Of a stretch of 64,000 bases of DNA, positions 15,442 through 24,692 are shown one piece after another. Position 1 is the stretch's first letter. Every line of letters begins with the position of its first letter. Source of the stretch: Labrys miyagiensis. Lineage in GTDB: Bacteria > Pseudomonadota > Alphaproteobacteria > Rhizobiales > Labraceae. A model generated the notes under the pieces. That model did not search any database. It saw only the letters and a list, made by a program, of their open reading frames with translations, and was not told the DNA's origin. The stretch lies in the NCBI RefSeq assembly GCF_030160835.1, contig NZ_BSPC01000093.1, positions 1 to 64,000 of the forward strand, read 5' to 3'. The translations under genes were made by a program, and so were the position numbers.

Positions 15442-16214
15442 GCGACACCCCCCTCCTCCAGGCCCGCGGCCTCGCCAAGCATTACGGCCTGCGTCTCGGC
15501 TGCGCCGACGTTTCCTTCGACCTCTATGAGGGCGAGGTTCTCGCCGTCGTCGGCGAGTCCGGCTCCGGCAAGTCCACGCTGCTGAGCCTGCTCTCCAGCG
15601 AGCTCGAGCCGACCTCGGGCCAGGTGCATTACCGGATGCGCGACGGCGAGACGCGCGACCTCTTCTCGCTCAGCGAGGCCGAGCGGCGCTTCCTGCTGCG
15701 CACCGACTGGGGCTTCGTGCGCCAGGATGCCCGCGAGGGCCTGCGCATGGGCGTCTCGGCCGGCGCCAATGTCGGCGAGCGGCTGATGGCTGTCGGCGCC
15801 CGGCATTATGGCGATATTCGCGCGGCGGCGCTCGACTGGCTTGGCCGCGTCGAGATTGAGGCCAACCGCATCGACGACCGGCCGACCAGTTTTTCCGGCG
15901 GCATGCGTCAGCGCCTGCAGATCGCCCGCAACCTGGTGACCAAGCCGCGCCTGGTCTTCATGGACGAGCCAACCTCCGGCCTCGACGTCTCCGTGCAGGC
16001 CCGCCTGCTCGACCTCCTGCGCGGTCTGGTGGCGGATCTCGGCATCGCCGTGATCATCGTCACGCATGACCTGTCTGTCGCACGGCTGTTATCGCACCGG
16101 ATCATGGTGATGAAGCAGGGCCGCGTGATCGAGACTGGCCTGACCGATCAGGTCCTCGACGACCCGCACGAGGCCTATACGCAGCTTCTGGTTTCTTCGG
16201 TGCTTGCGGCATGA
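15438..16214 (+). CDS. phnK: C-P lyase complex ABC-type ATPase PhnK
   Basis: A 258-aa ABC-type ATPase that docks on the PhnGHIJ core. Walker A is GESGSGKSTLL, the signature SFSGGMRQRLQIARNL, Walker B LVFMDEPTSGLDVSVQ, and the H-loop IIVTHDLSVARLLS. It resembles oligopeptide-transport ATPases but lacks membrane partners, as expected for PhnK. The ATG overlaps phnJ by 4 bp; the upstream repeat leaves only a short normal leader. Confidence 0.95.
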   Translation: MSDTPLLQARGLAKHYGLRLGCADVSFDLYEGEVLAVVGESGSGKSTLLSLLSSELEPTSGQVHYRMRDGETRDLFSLSEAERRFLLRTDWGFVRQDAREGLRMGVSAGANVGERLMAVGARHYGDIRAAALDWLGRVEIEANRIDDRPTSFSGGMRQRLQIARNLVTKPRLVFMDEPTSGLDVSVQARLLDLLRGLVADLGIAVIIVTHDLSVARLLSHRIMVMKQGRVIETGLTDQVLDDPHEAYTQLLVSSVLAA

Positions 16215-16921
16215 CCACTCCCATCCTCACCCTCGAAGGCGTCTCCAAAAGCTTTACCCTGCATCTGCAGGGCGGCCTGAGCATCGGCGTAATGCAGGAT
16301 GTCGGCTTTTCCGTCGCACCCGGCGAATGCCTGGTGCTGGGCGGGCCCTCGGGCGCCGGCAAGTCCTCGATCCTCAAGATGATCTACGGCAATTATCGCT
16401 GTGATGTCGGCTCGATCCGGCTGCAGGATGGCGACGCGGTCGTGGATGTCGCCACCGCCGAGCCCAGGCGCATCCTTGCCCTGCGCAAGCACACCATGGG
16501 CTATGTCAGCCAATTCCTGCGTGTCATCCCCCGCGTGCCGGCGCTTGCCATCGTGGTCGATGCCGCCCGCGAGACAGGGCTCGACGAGGCACAGGCGATC
16601 GCTCGCGCCAAGCGCCTGCTCAGCCTGCTCAACGTGCCCGAGCGGCTGTGGGGCCTACCACCAGCCACCTTCTCCGGCGGCGAGCAGCAGCGCGTCAACA
16701 TCGCCCGCGGTCTCGCGCCCGACCGCCCGCTCCTGCTCCTCGACGAGCCCACCGCCTCGCTCGATGCGGCCAACCGGGCTGTGGTGGTCGATCTCATTTC
16801 CGAGAAAAAAACGGCCGGTGTCGCAATTGTGGGCATTTTTCATGATGAAGATGTTCGCGAGAAAGTTGCGGACCGAATCGTCGACGTCACCCGTTTTTCG
16901 CCTGCCCAAGCTGCTGCCTGA
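16211..16921 (+). CDS. phnL: C-P lyase complex ABC-type ATPase PhnL
   Basis: A 236-aa ABC-type ATPase needed with PhnGHI for phosphonate-ribose coupling. Walker A is GGPSGAGKSSILK, followed by the PhnL-typical YGNYRCDVGSIRLQDG, the signature TFSGGEQQRVNIARGL, Walker B LLLLDEPTASLD and the H-loop GIFHDEDVREKVADR. It overlaps phnK by 4 bp. PhnM follows after 27 bp. Confidence 0.95.
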   Translation: MTTPILTLEGVSKSFTLHLQGGLSIGVMQDVGFSVAPGECLVLGGPSGAGKSSILKMIYGNYRCDVGSIRLQDGDAVVDVATAEPRRILALRKHTMGYVSQFLRVIPRVPALAIVVDAARETGLDEAQAIARAKRLLSLLNVPERLWGLPPATFSGGEQQRVNIARGLAPDRPLLLLDEPTASLDAANRAVVVDLISEKKTAGVAIVGIFHDEDVREKVADRIVDVTRFSPAQAAA

Positions 16922-16948
16922 CTGTATCGACCCAATTGGACCTGACCT

Positions 16949-18100
16949 ATGCCGGACCTTGATCAATTCCTCCTCACCAACGCCCGCCTCGTCCTGGCCG
17001 ACGGGGTGATCGAAAAGGGGTGGCTCGCCGTCGACAAGGGCGAGATCGCCGATCTCGGCGAGGGCGATGCTCCCGAGAAGGGCCTGGACATGGGCGGCGA
17101 CTATCTGCTGCCGGGCCTGATCGAGCTGCATACCGACCATCTGGAAGCTCATTATACGCCCCGCCCTTCGGTGCGCTGGCATACGCTGAGCGCGGTGATG
17201 GCCTATGACGCCCAGATCGCCAGCGCCGGCATCACCACCGTGTTCGACTCGATCCGCCTCGGCTCCGCCGCCCTGGAAAGCACGATCGCAAGCGAGGGCC
17301 GGCAGCTTGCCGACGCGCTCGAAGAAGCGCGGCAGGGCGGGCATCTGCGCGTCGAGCACCGCACGCATCTGCGCTGCGAACTCGCGACCCATGATGTCGT
17401 CACCGACTTCGACTATTTTCGTGAGACCTATCCGATCCACATGATCTCGCTGATGGATCACACGCCCGGTCAGCGCCAGTTCCAGAATCTCGACCAGTGG
17501 CTAAAGTTCTACATGCCGCGCCGGGTGCGAGGCGATGCCGATGTCGAGGAGTTCATCCAGACCAAGCTGGCGAAACACCAGCAATACGCCGCCTTCAGCC
17601 GCACCAGCCTGGTCAAGTCGGCGCGCGAGCACGGCATCGTCATCGCCAGCCATGACGATGCCACTGCCGGTCATGTCGAGGAAGCGGTGGCCGACGGCGT
17701 CGCCATCGCCGAGTTCCCCACCACGCTGGAAGCCGCCCTCGCCTCGCATAAGGCCGGCATCAGAGTGATGATGGGCGCGCCCAATGTCGTGCGCGGCGGC
17801 TCGCATTCCGGCAACATCGCCGCAGCCGATCTTGCCAGGGAGGGCGTGCTCGACATCCTCTCTTCCGACTACGTGCCGGCCTCGCTCCTGCTCGCCGCCT
17901 TCCAGTTGCCGGAACGCGTCGATGGCATCGATCTTGCCGCCGCCATACGCATGGTCAGCGACACGCCGGCCAAGGCCACGGGGCTCGACGATCGCGGCCG
18001 GTTGGAGAAGGGCCGCCGCGCCGACATCGTGCGCGTGATCCAGGCGGGCACCACGCCGATCATCCGCCGCGTCTGGCGCCAGGGCCGGATCGCGGCATGA
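16949..18100 (+). CDS. phnM: alpha-D-ribose 1-methylphosphonate 5-triphosphate diphosphatase
   Basis: A 383-aa amidohydrolase-fold enzyme that removes pyrophosphate from the phosphonate-ribose triphosphate before PhnJ acts. LLPGLIELHTDHLEAHYTPRP carries the metal-binding HxD motif, VASHDDATAGHVEEA contributes further ligands, and SSDYVPASLLLAAF is the family-specific C-terminal site. Length is normal. It overlaps phnN by 4 bp. Confidence 0.95.
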   Translation: MPDLDQFLLTNARLVLADGVIEKGWLAVDKGEIADLGEGDAPEKGLDMGGDYLLPGLIELHTDHLEAHYTPRPSVRWHTLSAVMAYDAQIASAGITTVFDSIRLGSAALESTIASEGRQLADALEEARQGGHLRVEHRTHLRCELATHDVVTDFDYFRETYPIHMISLMDHTPGQRQFQNLDQWLKFYMPRRVRGDADVEEFIQTKLAKHQQYAAFSRTSLVKSAREHGIVIASHDDATAGHVEEAVADGVAIAEFPTTLEAALASHKAGIRVMMGAPNVVRGGSHSGNIAAADLAREGVLDILSSDYVPASLLLAAFQLPERVDGIDLAAAIRMVSDTPAKATGLDDRGRLEKGRRADIVRVIQAGTTPIIRRVWRQGRIAA

Positions 18101-18705
18101 GCACCGAAGAGAAGGTTCCCTTCGCGCCGGTGCCTAGCCACGGCAAGCTCATCGCCATTGTCGGGCCGAGCGGCGCCGGCAAGGACACGCTGATCGATGC
18201 CGCGCGCGCCGAATTCGCCGAACATCCCGGCCTCGTCTTCCCCCGCCGGATCATCACTCGCGAGAGCTCCTCGGCCGAGGATCACGACACGCTGTCCGAA
18301 GCCGAATTCGCCAGGATCGAGGCCGAGGGCGGCTTCTCGCTCTCCTGGCGCGCGCATGGGCTGAGCTACGCTTTGCCCCGCGAGGTGCGCAGCGCCACCG
18401 AACGCGGCATCCATGCCGTCTGCAACCTCTCGCGTTCGAGCCTGTCGGAGGCGCGCGAGCGCTTCCGGGTGAATGTCGTGCTGGTCACCGCGCCAGCCGA
18501 GGTCATCGCCCAAAGGCTGGCGGCACGCGGGCGCGAAAGCGCCGAGGTGATTCGCGCCCGCCTCGCCCGCAAGGTCGACCGCGAGGACGCGCTTCATCCC
18601 GATCTCATCATCACCAATGACGGGCCGGTCGAAGCCGCTGTCGACCGGCTGCTGGCGCATCTGCGGGCAGAGCTGTCGAGCAGCGGGCGCCAGGCGGCGG
18701 AGTAA
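18097..18705 (+). CDS. phnN: ribose 1,5-bisphosphate phosphokinase
   Basis: A 202-aa P-loop kinase that phosphorylates ribose 1,5-bisphosphate to PRPP, recycling the sugar from C-P lyase. The P-loop is GPSGAGKDT near residue 27, followed by the guanylate-kinase-like RRIITRESS and SLSWRAHGLSYALP, and VTAPAEVIAQRLAARGRES. It is the last gene of the operon; a palindromic repeat follows. Confidence 0.94.
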   Translation: MSTEEKVPFAPVPSHGKLIAIVGPSGAGKDTLIDAARAEFAEHPGLVFPRRIITRESSSAEDHDTLSEAEFARIEAEGGFSLSWRAHGLSYALPREVRSATERGIHAVCNLSRSSLSEARERFRVNVVLVTAPAEVIAQRLAARGRESAEVIRARLARKVDREDALHPDLIITNDGPVEAAVDRLLAHLRAELSSSGRQAAE

Positions 18706-18720
18706 TCAGATCCGCGCCTC

Positions 18721-18835
18721 GGTGGGCCGGTCTTCAGACCGGCACGGAAACGCCTCGCCGGCAGGAAGAGTCGGCCTTGGGAAATTTCTTGTCCCAACCG
18801 TCGAAGTTCCATGCCGGTCTGAAGACCGGCACACC
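18721..18835. repeat. double-hairpin repeat, GCCGGTCTTCAGACCGGC type
   Basis: Arms 18721-18744 and 18812-18835 are near-perfect reverse complements, and each arm is itself a palindrome. The loop contains GGAAACGCCTCGCCGGCAGGAAGAG, homologous to the loops at 33615 and 63731. It separates phnN from the convergent LacI-type gene. Confidence 0.88.
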
Positions 18836-18886
18836 ATTCGGGGCCGCACTCGGCCCTGAACTGCCTTGCCAGCAGAACAAACCCGC

Positions 18887-19927
18887 TTAGCTCGAAAGCG
18901 TCGCCACCGAACCGCGAAAATCGAGCTGGCACTGCACTTCCAGGGACCGCGGCGGATCGGCGGGGTTGGCGAGACGGGCGATCATCTGCTTCCAGGCCGC
19001 CTCCGCGATCTGGTCGATGGGCTGGATCACGGCGGCGATGGGGGGATGCGTCACCTGCATCCATTCGACGTCATCGAAGCCCACCACGGAGAGGTCCGCA
19101 GGCACCACCAGGCCTCGGCGCTCCACCTCGCGCAGGATCGCCATGGTCGCCGGGCCCAGCAGGGCGAAGGCAGCGCTCGGCAGCTTGCCCTTGTCGAAAC
19201 GAGCGACCATCGCCTCGGTCGCCGTGCCGACATCGGGCCCGCACTGCACCACCTCGATCCTGTCGGCAATGCCGGCTTCCTGCGCGGCCATCATCACGCC
19301 TGCCAGGCGGTCGCGCATATTGGTGCGTTCGAGCGTGGCGGTGGCGATCATGATACGCTTGTGACCCATGGCCACGAGTTCACGGATGACGGCGGCGCTC
19401 GCCTCGATATTGTCGACATTGACCTTGTCGAAGCTGCTCTCATCCGGCACGCGGTCAAGCAGGACGGTAGCGACCTTCTGGTCGAGGATGGAGGTCTCCG
19501 CCGCCAGGCGGGCTTCGGTCGGCACCACGATCAGGCCGGCCACGCGCCAGTCGAGCAAGGCTTCGATCTGAGCGGCCTCGCGCTCCACCTTCTCGGCGCT
19601 GCTCACCGCCACCAGGCGGTAGCCGCTGCCCTCGGCCAGACGCTCGAAGGAAGCGACCATGGAACCGAAGAAGGGGTTGCGGAAGTCCGGCACCACCAAT
19701 CCAATGATGGAGCGGCGCGAACGGCGCAGATTGGCGGCCAGCGGATCGACGCGGAAGCCGAGTTCGCGCACCGCGGCATGAATGCGAGCAACGCTCTCCG
19801 CCTTCACGGCACCAAGGCCGCGAAGCACCTTGGAGACGGTGGCGGGTGATACGTTGGCGAGCCTGGCGACATCGTGAATCGTCGGCCGTTCGCCAGTTGA
19901 TCTTCGCTGCGGCTCGTCTGGGGCCAT
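18887..19927 (-). CDS. LacI-family transcriptional regulator
   Basis: A 346-aa LacI/PurR-type repressor. The N-terminal helix-turn-helix is TIHDVARLANVSPATVSKVLRGLGAVKAES, the hinge AANLRRSRRSIIGLVVPDFRNPFF, and a periplasmic-binding-like effector domain runs to the end (LSVVGFDDVEWMQVTHPPIAAVIQP). No sugar genes are adjacent, so its target and ligand are unknown. It is convergent to phnN and lies downstream of ychF. Confidence 0.9.
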   Translation of the reverse strand: MAPDEPQRRSTGERPTIHDVARLANVSPATVSKVLRGLGAVKAESVARIHAAVRELGFRVDPLAANLRRSRRSIIGLVVPDFRNPFFGSMVASFERLAEGSGYRLVAVSSAEKVEREAAQIEALLDWRVAGLIVVPTEARLAAETSILDQKVATVLLDRVPDESSFDKVNVDNIEASAAVIRELVAMGHKRIMIATATLERTNMRDRLAGVMMAAQEAGIADRIEVVQCGPDVGTATEAMVARFDKGKLPSAAFALLGPATMAILREVERRGLVVPADLSVVGFDDVEWMQVTHPPIAAVIQPIDQIAEAAWKQMIARLANPADPPRSLEVQCQLDFRGSVATLSS

Positions 19928-20097
19928 TGTTTCCTGCCTCTGTCACGAACAAGGCCGTGTGACCAGCATAACACAAATAAATCGGTTTTTTCGTTCGTGC
20001 ACAACAAGGGTGCCGAAAAAAGCAAAGCCCGCTACATGCTACCATCAGGGAACATATAGCCGGATCTTACAACTTTTGATTGTAATCGCACGATGCC

Positions 20098-21198
20098 TCA
20101 CGTCGCAAAGCGAAAATGCAGGACATCGCCATCGGCGACGACATAATCCTTGCCTTCGAGCCGGAACTTGCCGGCCTCCTTGGCGCCGCTCTCGCCGTTC
20201 AGGGTGACGTAGTCGCCATAGGCGATGGTCTCCGAACGAATGAAGCCCTTCTCGAAATCCGAATGGATGACACCGGCCGCCTGCGGCGCCCGCATGCCCT
20301 GGGTGATGGTCCAGGCACGCGCCTCCTTGGGGCCGACGGTGAAATAGGTCACCAGGCTGAGGAGCTCGTAGCCCGTGCGGATGACACGGTTGAGGCCCGG
20401 TTCCTCCAGCCCAATCGCCTCGAGATAATCCTTCTGCTCCTCGGGCGGCAGCACGGCGATCTCGCTCTCGATCTTGGCGGAGACGACCACGGCCTTGGCG
20501 CCCTCCTCCGCGGCGCGAGCCTTGACCTTGTCGGAGAAGGCATTGCCCTTGTCGGCCGAGGCTTCCTCGACATTGCAGACATAGAGCACGGGCTTGGCGG
20601 TGAGCAGCTGCAGCATGTCGAAAGCGCGGCGCTCTTCCGGCCGGACCTCGACCAGACGCGCGGGCTTGCCCTCGCGCAGCAGCACCAAGGCGCGATTGAC
20701 CAGTTCGAGCGTCTCCTTGGCTTCCTTGTCGCCGCCGGTCTTGGCCTTCTTCTCCAGCGCCGTAACGCGGCGCTCCAGGCTGTCGAGATCGGCGATCATC
20801 AATTCGGTTTCGATGGTCTCGATATCGGCGACCGGATCGATCTTGCCTTCGACATGGGTGACGTCGCCGTCCTCGAAGCAGCGCACGACATGGGCGATGG
20901 CGTCGCATTCGCGGATATTGCCGAGGAACTGGTTGCCGAGGCCCTCGCCCTTCGAGGCGCCGCGCACCAGGCCGGCGATGTCGACGAAGGTGAGGCGCGT
21001 CGGAATGATGTTGGCCGATTTGGCGATGGCCGCCAGCTTGTCCAGCCGCTCATCGGGCACGGCAACATCGCCGACATTCGGCTCTATGGTGCAGAAGGGA
21101 TAATTTGCCGCCTGCGCCGCCGCCGTCTGCGTCAGCGCGTTGAACAGGGTCGACTTGCCGACATTGGGCAGGCCGACGATACCGCATTTGAAACCCAT
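20098..21198 (-). CDS. ychF: redox-regulated ATPase YchF
   Basis: A 366-aa Obg-family P-loop ATPase/GTPase acting on ribosomes. G1 is GLPNVGKST, then [27 protein letters not shown] in place of NKxD (the YchF signature for ATP preference), and a C-terminal TGS domain ([15 protein letters not shown] ... GDVLHFRF). Normal length. It follows pth and the L25 gene on the same strand, a common bacterial order, with a repeat in between. Confidence 0.96.
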   Translation of the reverse strand: MGFKCGIVGLPNVGKSTLFNALTQTAAAQAANYPFCTIEPNVGDVAVPDERLDKLAAIAKSANIIPTRLTFVDIAGLVRGASKGEGLGNQFLGNIRECDAIAHVVRCFEDGDVTHVEGKIDPVADIETIETELMIADLDSLERRVTALEKKAKTGGDKEAKETLELVNRALVLLREGKPARLVEVRPEERRAFDMLQLLTAKPVLYVCNVEEASADKGNAFSDKVKARAAEEGAKAVVVSAKIESEIAVLPPEEQKDYLEAIGLEEPGLNRVIRTGYELLSLVTYFTVGPKEARAWTITQGMRAPQAAGVIHSDFEKGFIRSETIAYGDYVTLNGESGAKEAGKFRLEGKDYVVADGDVLHFRFAT

Positions 21199-21298
21199 GG
21201 CTCTCGCTCGTTCATCAGGGGCCGGGGCGTCCTCGCCTCCGGTAAAATTGTTATGCGCTGGGTAGATAGGAAGGGGCGCGGCGTCAATGCCGGAAGAC

Positions 21299-21372
21299 GG
21301 GGCGGGTCTTCAGACCCGCCTGAAAAGACAGCGTCACCCGAAAAAGGCCGGATCTGAAGATCCGCCCCCCGA
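21299..21372. repeat. palindromic repeat between pth and ychF
   Basis: GGGGCGGGTCTTCAGACCCG (from 21299) pairs with a diverged right arm (CCGGATCTGAAGATCCGCCCC, to 21372). Its right end touches the pth stop codon at 21373. Same type as 9753 and 43353. Confidence 0.8.
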
Positions 21373-21975
21373 TCAAGCCCCCGCCAGCTTCGCGGCGCCG
21401 TGCCCGCGCCCCTCCATGAACAGGTGCACCTTGTTCTGGAAGCTCGCATCCTCGCCATCGGCGAGGAGCGGTGCGGCATCGGCGCAAGCCGTGCAGAGAT
21501 CCTCGACCCAGGGCCACTCCGCCTTGGCGAAATCGGCCAGCACGAAATGCAGCACCAGCGCCTTGTCGCCGGGATGGCCGATGCCGAGCCGAATGCGGCG
21601 ATAATCATTGCCGCAATGGGCGGTGATCGAGCGCAGGCCGTTATGCCCGGCATTGCCGCCGCCAACCTTCACCCGCATCTTGGCGGGAGCCAGATCGAGC
21701 TCGTCATGGAAGACGGAGATGTCGGGAAGGCCGATCTTGTAGAAGCGCATGGCCTCTCCCACCGACTGGCCGCTCTCGTTCATATAGGTCTGGGGCTTGA
21801 GCAGCATCACCCGCTCATTGCCGATGGTGCCCTCGCTCACCTGGCCCTGGAAGCGCGAACGCCAGGGCGCGAAGCGATGGCGCCGTGCGATCTCATCGAT
21901 GGCGAGGAAACCGATATTGTGCCGGTTGCCGGCATATTTGGCGCCCGGATTGCCGAGCCCGACGAACAGACGCAT
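21373..21975 (-). CDS. pth: peptidyl-tRNA hydrolase
   Basis: A 200-aa enzyme that releases peptides from stalled peptidyl-tRNA. [23 protein letters not shown] supplies the conserved Asn and catalytic His (HNIGF); [42 protein letters not shown] and [14 protein letters not shown] follow. I chose ATG 21975; a TTG four codons upstream is possible. Located between the L25 gene and ychF. Confidence 0.96.
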   Translation of the reverse strand: MRLFVGLGNPGAKYAGNRHNIGFLAIDEIARRHRFAPWRSRFQGQVSEGTIGNERVMLLKPQTYMNESGQSVGEAMRFYKIGLPDISVFHDELDLAPAKMRVKVGGGNAGHNGLRSITAHCGNDYRRIRLGIGHPGDKALVLHFVLADFAKAEWPWVEDLCTACADAAPLLADGEDASFQNKVHLFMEGRGHGAAKLAGA

Positions 21976-22020
21976 GGCAGGACTCAATCAGCGGATAGCA
22001 GACCTGTTGTTTGAAATGGA

Positions 22021-22047
22021 AATGGCCGGGACAAGCCCGGCCACTCC
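22021..22047. repeat. short GGCCGGGACAAGCCCGGCC palindrome
   Basis: TGGCCGGG and CCCGGCCA flank a 3-base loop between the L25 gene and pth. It is a minimal version of the intergenic palindromes seen elsewhere and could attenuate read-through from rplY to pth. Confidence 0.6.
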
Positions 22048-22068
22048 AGAAACGGCAGACAGGCCGGA

Positions 22069-22704
22069 TTACTTCTTGGCAGCCGGCGCAGCGGCAGCGA
22101 CGGGTGCAGCGGCGGGCTCCGCAGCAGCAGGAGCGGCTTCCTCGCCAGCCGGCGGCAGGATCGAGACGAGGGTCGCATCGTCCTGGCCGACATAGGAAAC
22201 GCCTTCCGGCAGCGTGATCTGCGAGATATGCACGGAATCGTTGATCGCGAGCGTGGAGACATCGACGTCGATCGCATCGGGGATCTTGTCGGCCGGCGCC
22301 AGAACCGTCAGCGCGTGGGTCACGACGTTGACCGAACCACCGAGCTTCACGCCGGGGGAGGCGGCAACGTTGATGGCATGGACCGGGATTTCAACGCGCA
22401 GGCGCGAACCGGCATCGATGCGCAGGAAGTCGACATGCTCGACGGTGTCCTTCACCGGGTCGAGCGCGTAGTCGCGCGGAATGGCGCGGGTCTTCTTGCC
22501 GTCGACCTCGATCTCGAACACGGTGGTGAGAAAGTGGCCGGCATAGACGAGAAGGTTGGTCGCCTTGGAGTCGAGCGCGATGGAAACGGGGGGCTTGCCG
22601 GCACCGTAGATCACGGCCGGCACTTTTCCTTCACGACGAACGGCACGCGCGGCCCCCTTGCCCACTTGCGTACGCGCCGTGGCGGAAATCTGCTTCACGG
22701 ACAT
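22069..22704 (-). CDS. rplY: 50S ribosomal protein L25/general stress protein Ctc
   Basis: A 211-aa long-form L25 (Ctc) that binds 5S rRNA. The N-terminal domain reads GKGAARAVRREGKVPAVIYG, the C-terminal Ctc domain GVKLGGSVNVVTHALTVLAPADKIPD, and the tail is rich in alanine and proline (AAPAAAEPAAAP), as in many alphaproteobacteria. ATG 22704 has AAGGA eight bases upstream, better than the start eight codons earlier. Followed by pth and ychF. Confidence 0.95.
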   Translation of the reverse strand: MSVKQISATARTQVGKGAARAVRREGKVPAVIYGAGKPPVSIALDSKATNLLVYAGHFLTTVFEIEVDGKKTRAIPRDYALDPVKDTVEHVDFLRIDAGSRLRVEIPVHAINVAASPGVKLGGSVNVVTHALTVLAPADKIPDAIDVDVSTLAINDSVHISQITLPEGVSYVGQDDATLVSILPPAGEEAAPAAAEPAAAPVAAAAPAAKK

Positions 22705-22731
22705 CTGGATATTCCTTGGTAGGATCAAATA

Positions 22732-22751
22732 AAAAGGCCGCGCATGCGGCC
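22732..22751 (-). terminator. rho-independent terminator between apt and rplY
   Basis: Read on the minus strand, GGCCGC, a 4-base loop and GCGGCC are followed by TTTTTATTT. It lies after the apt stop and just upstream of the rplY start, so it most likely ends the apt transcript. Attenuation in the rplY leader is the alternative. Confidence 0.65.
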
Positions 22752-22850
22752 GGTTCGGCTGTCCCGCATTGCCTCCAGGGGTGTCTGGTCGCGGGACGGG
22801 GTCTCATAGCCCTAACGCTCGCAAAATGCAAATGGTCTGGCGACGAGAAA

Positions 22851-22935
22851 CTGGGAGCGCGGACATCTTGTCCGCCGCTTCCTTTCCAGCACACGCGACG
22901 TTTCCAAGATGCGGACAGGATGTCCGCGCTCCCAG
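22851..22935. repeat. double-hairpin repeat abutting the apt stop codon
   Basis: Arms CTGGGAGCGCGGACATCTTG... (22851-22880) and a complementary right arm (22906-22935). The loop carries CGTTTCCAAGA. The two arms share substitutions (ACATCTTGTCC against GGACAGGATGT) relative to the copy at 6581, so change is largely compensated. The last base directly precedes the apt stop codon. Confidence 0.9.
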
Positions 22936-23481
22936 TCAGTGCCCGTCGAACGACATCAGCGTATGCACGGGCACGCCGAGCGCCCGGATCTTGTCCGCGC
23001 CTTTCAGCGCCGGCAGGTCGATCACGAAGACGGCCGCGATCACATCCGCTCCGATCTCGCGCAGCAGCTTCACGGCCGCTTCCGCCGTACCGCCGGTGGC
23101 GACGAGATCATCGACCAGGATGACCTTCTCGCCCGGCTTCACCGCATCCTTGTGCACTTCCATCTCGTCGAGGCCATATTCGAGCGAATAGGCGATGCGC
23201 ACCGTCGCAGACGGCAGCTTGCCCTTCTTGCGCACGGGCACAAAGCCGGCCGAAAGCTGGTGGGCCAGGGCTCCGCCGAGGATGAAGCCGCGTGCCTCGA
23301 TGCCCGCCACCTTGTCGATCTTCGAGCCGGCCCAGGGCTGCACCAGTTCGTCGACCGCACGCCGGAAGGCCCAGGCATCGCCAAGCAAAGTGGTGATGTC
23401 CCGGAACTCGATGCCTGGCCTGGGATAATCGGGAATGGTGCGGATGGCATCCTTGAGGATGCGGGCGATCGGGCTGGTCAT
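22936..23481 (-). CDS. apt: adenine phosphoribosyltransferase
   Basis: A 181-aa purine-salvage enzyme making AMP from adenine and PRPP. The N-terminus has [18 protein letters not shown], then [14 protein letters not shown], the family-typical [11 protein letters not shown] loop and the PRPP-binding [17 protein letters not shown]. Normal length. Monocistronic by appearance, with a repeat upstream and a terminator downstream. Confidence 0.96.
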   Translation of the reverse strand: MTSPIARILKDAIRTIPDYPRPGIEFRDITTLLGDAWAFRRAVDELVQPWAGSKIDKVAGIEARGFILGGALAHQLSAGFVPVRKKGKLPSATVRIAYSLEYGLDEMEVHKDAVKPGEKVILVDDLVATGGTAEAAVKLLREIGADVIAAVFVIDLPALKGADKIRALGVPVHTLMSFDGH

Positions 23482-23492
23482 GGCGCCTTCCT

Positions 23493-23592
23493 AAAGCGTT
23501 TTGCGATCTGACGGAATCGCCAAGAATCGCAAAGACGCGTCGAAACTAAGAGCTAATGAATAGAGCGTTTTCGCTCAATCGCGCTTTGCTCC
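23493..23592. repeat. AGCGTTTTGCGAT-type intergenic repeat, copy 1
   Basis: About 100 bp beginning AAAGCGTTTTGCGATCTGAC and containing AAGAATCGCAAAGACGCGT, then AGAGCGTTTTCGCTC and GCGCTTTGCTC. It matches 56691-56790 closely and an inverted diverged copy at 44951-45050. Internal complementarity (GCGTTTTGCGAT against ATCGCAAAGACGC) allows hairpins. It lies just upstream of the apt start. Confidence 0.85.
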
Positions 23593-23678
23593 GGGATACG
23601 TCTCTTCGATGCACGATTCCGGCGCGGTTGCAAACCTTGGGAATGATCAGGTTGTGCCGAACCGCAAAACCCCGAACG

Positions 23679-23710
23679 AAAGCGGCCGGAGCATTCACTC
23701 CGGCCGCTTT
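23679..23710 (-). terminator. rho-independent terminator of the pet operon
   Basis: A perfect 13-bp stem (AAAGCGGCCGGAG, 23679-23691, with CTCCGGCCGCTTT, 23698-23710) and a 6-base loop lie 25 bp after the petC stop. On the minus strand the stem ends in TTT followed by CGTT. Confidence 0.8.
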
Positions 23711-23734
23711 GTTCATCACGATATCGATCGGCCA

Positions 23735-24679
23735 TCAGTGGGCGTCAGCCCAGACCTTCTTCTTGGTGTACCAGAGCAGTCCGGAGAGCACGATCAGGAA
23801 GATCAAGACCTTGAGGCCGTTCTGCTTGCGCTCGACCAGCGTCGGATCCCCAGCCCAGGCCAGGAACGCCGCGACGTCCTTGGTGTACTGGTCGATGGTC
23901 TGCGGCGCGCCGTCGGTGTATTCCACCTGGCCGTCCTGGATCGGCTTGGCCATGGCAATCGAGTGGGCCTCGAAGACCTTGTTGTAATGCAGGCCCTCCG
24001 GCACCTTGAAGGGGGCCACGATTTTCTTGCCCGGATTGTTCGGATCATCCGTTGCAATCAACGGCGGCTTCTCGCCCTTGGCTTCGTCGAGATAGCCATC
24101 GGTGATCAGCGCATGGATATAGTCCGGCCCCTGCTCCTGATACTGCGTGAATACGTCGAAGATGAACCAGGGGAATCCTGATTTCGCGCCGCGCGCCTTG
24201 GCGAGCAGCGACATATCCGGCGGAATGGCGCCGTTGTTGGCAGCACGCGCGGCGTCATCGTTCGGGAACACCAGCGGGAAATAGTCCGCCGGACGGCCGG
24301 GACGGTCGACAGGCTGTCCCTTGTCGTCGAAATCGGCGATCGAATAGGTCGCAGCGAGGGCCTTGACCTGGCCTTCGGTGAACTCGGGACCGCCTGGGTC
24401 GGAAAGGTTGCGGAAGGCCACGCGATGCAGGCTGTGGCAGGCGGAGCAGACTTCCTTGTAGACCTTGAAGCCACGCTGCAGCTGTTCCGGGTCGAACTTG
24501 CCGAGAGGGCCCGCGAAGCTCCAGCTTTGCTTCGGCGGATACATGACCGGCGGCGTTTCCGGGATATTGCTGTCGTCCTGCGCAGACGCCGGAACCGCAT
24601 AGCCGGCGACCATCGTGAGGGCTGCCAGCGCGAGGCCGAAACGGACCAGACGCGGTGAGGGTTTGAACATCCGAATCAT
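23735..24679 (-). CDS. petC: cytochrome c1 of the bc1 complex
   Basis: A 314-aa cytochrome c1. The signal peptide ends near PASAQDD (about residue 34). The haem motif CSACH is at 78-82, a candidate axial Met follows late in HSIAMAKPI, and a C-terminal membrane anchor (VLIFLIVLSGLLWYTKKKVW) holds it in the membrane. It carries electrons from the Rieske protein to cytochrome c. ATG 24679 lies 13 bp after petB. Cytochromes b and c1 are separate here, unlike the fused fbcH of Bradyrhizobium. Confidence 0.95.
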   Translation of the reverse strand: MIRMFKPSPRLVRFGLALAALTMVAGYAVPASAQDDSNIPETPPVMYPPKQSWSFAGPLGKFDPEQLQRGFKVYKEVCSACHSLHRVAFRNLSDPGGPEFTEGQVKALAATYSIADFDDKGQPVDRPGRPADYFPLVFPNDDAARAANNGAIPPDMSLLAKARGAKSGFPWFIFDVFTQYQEQGPDYIHALITDGYLDEAKGEKPPLIATDDPNNPGKKIVAPFKVPEGLHYNKVFEAHSIAMAKPIQDGQVEYTDGAPQTIDQYTKDVAAFLAWAGDPTLVERKQNGLKVLIFLIVLSGLLWYTKKKVWADAH

Positions 24680-24692
24680 TGCAGTTCCACCC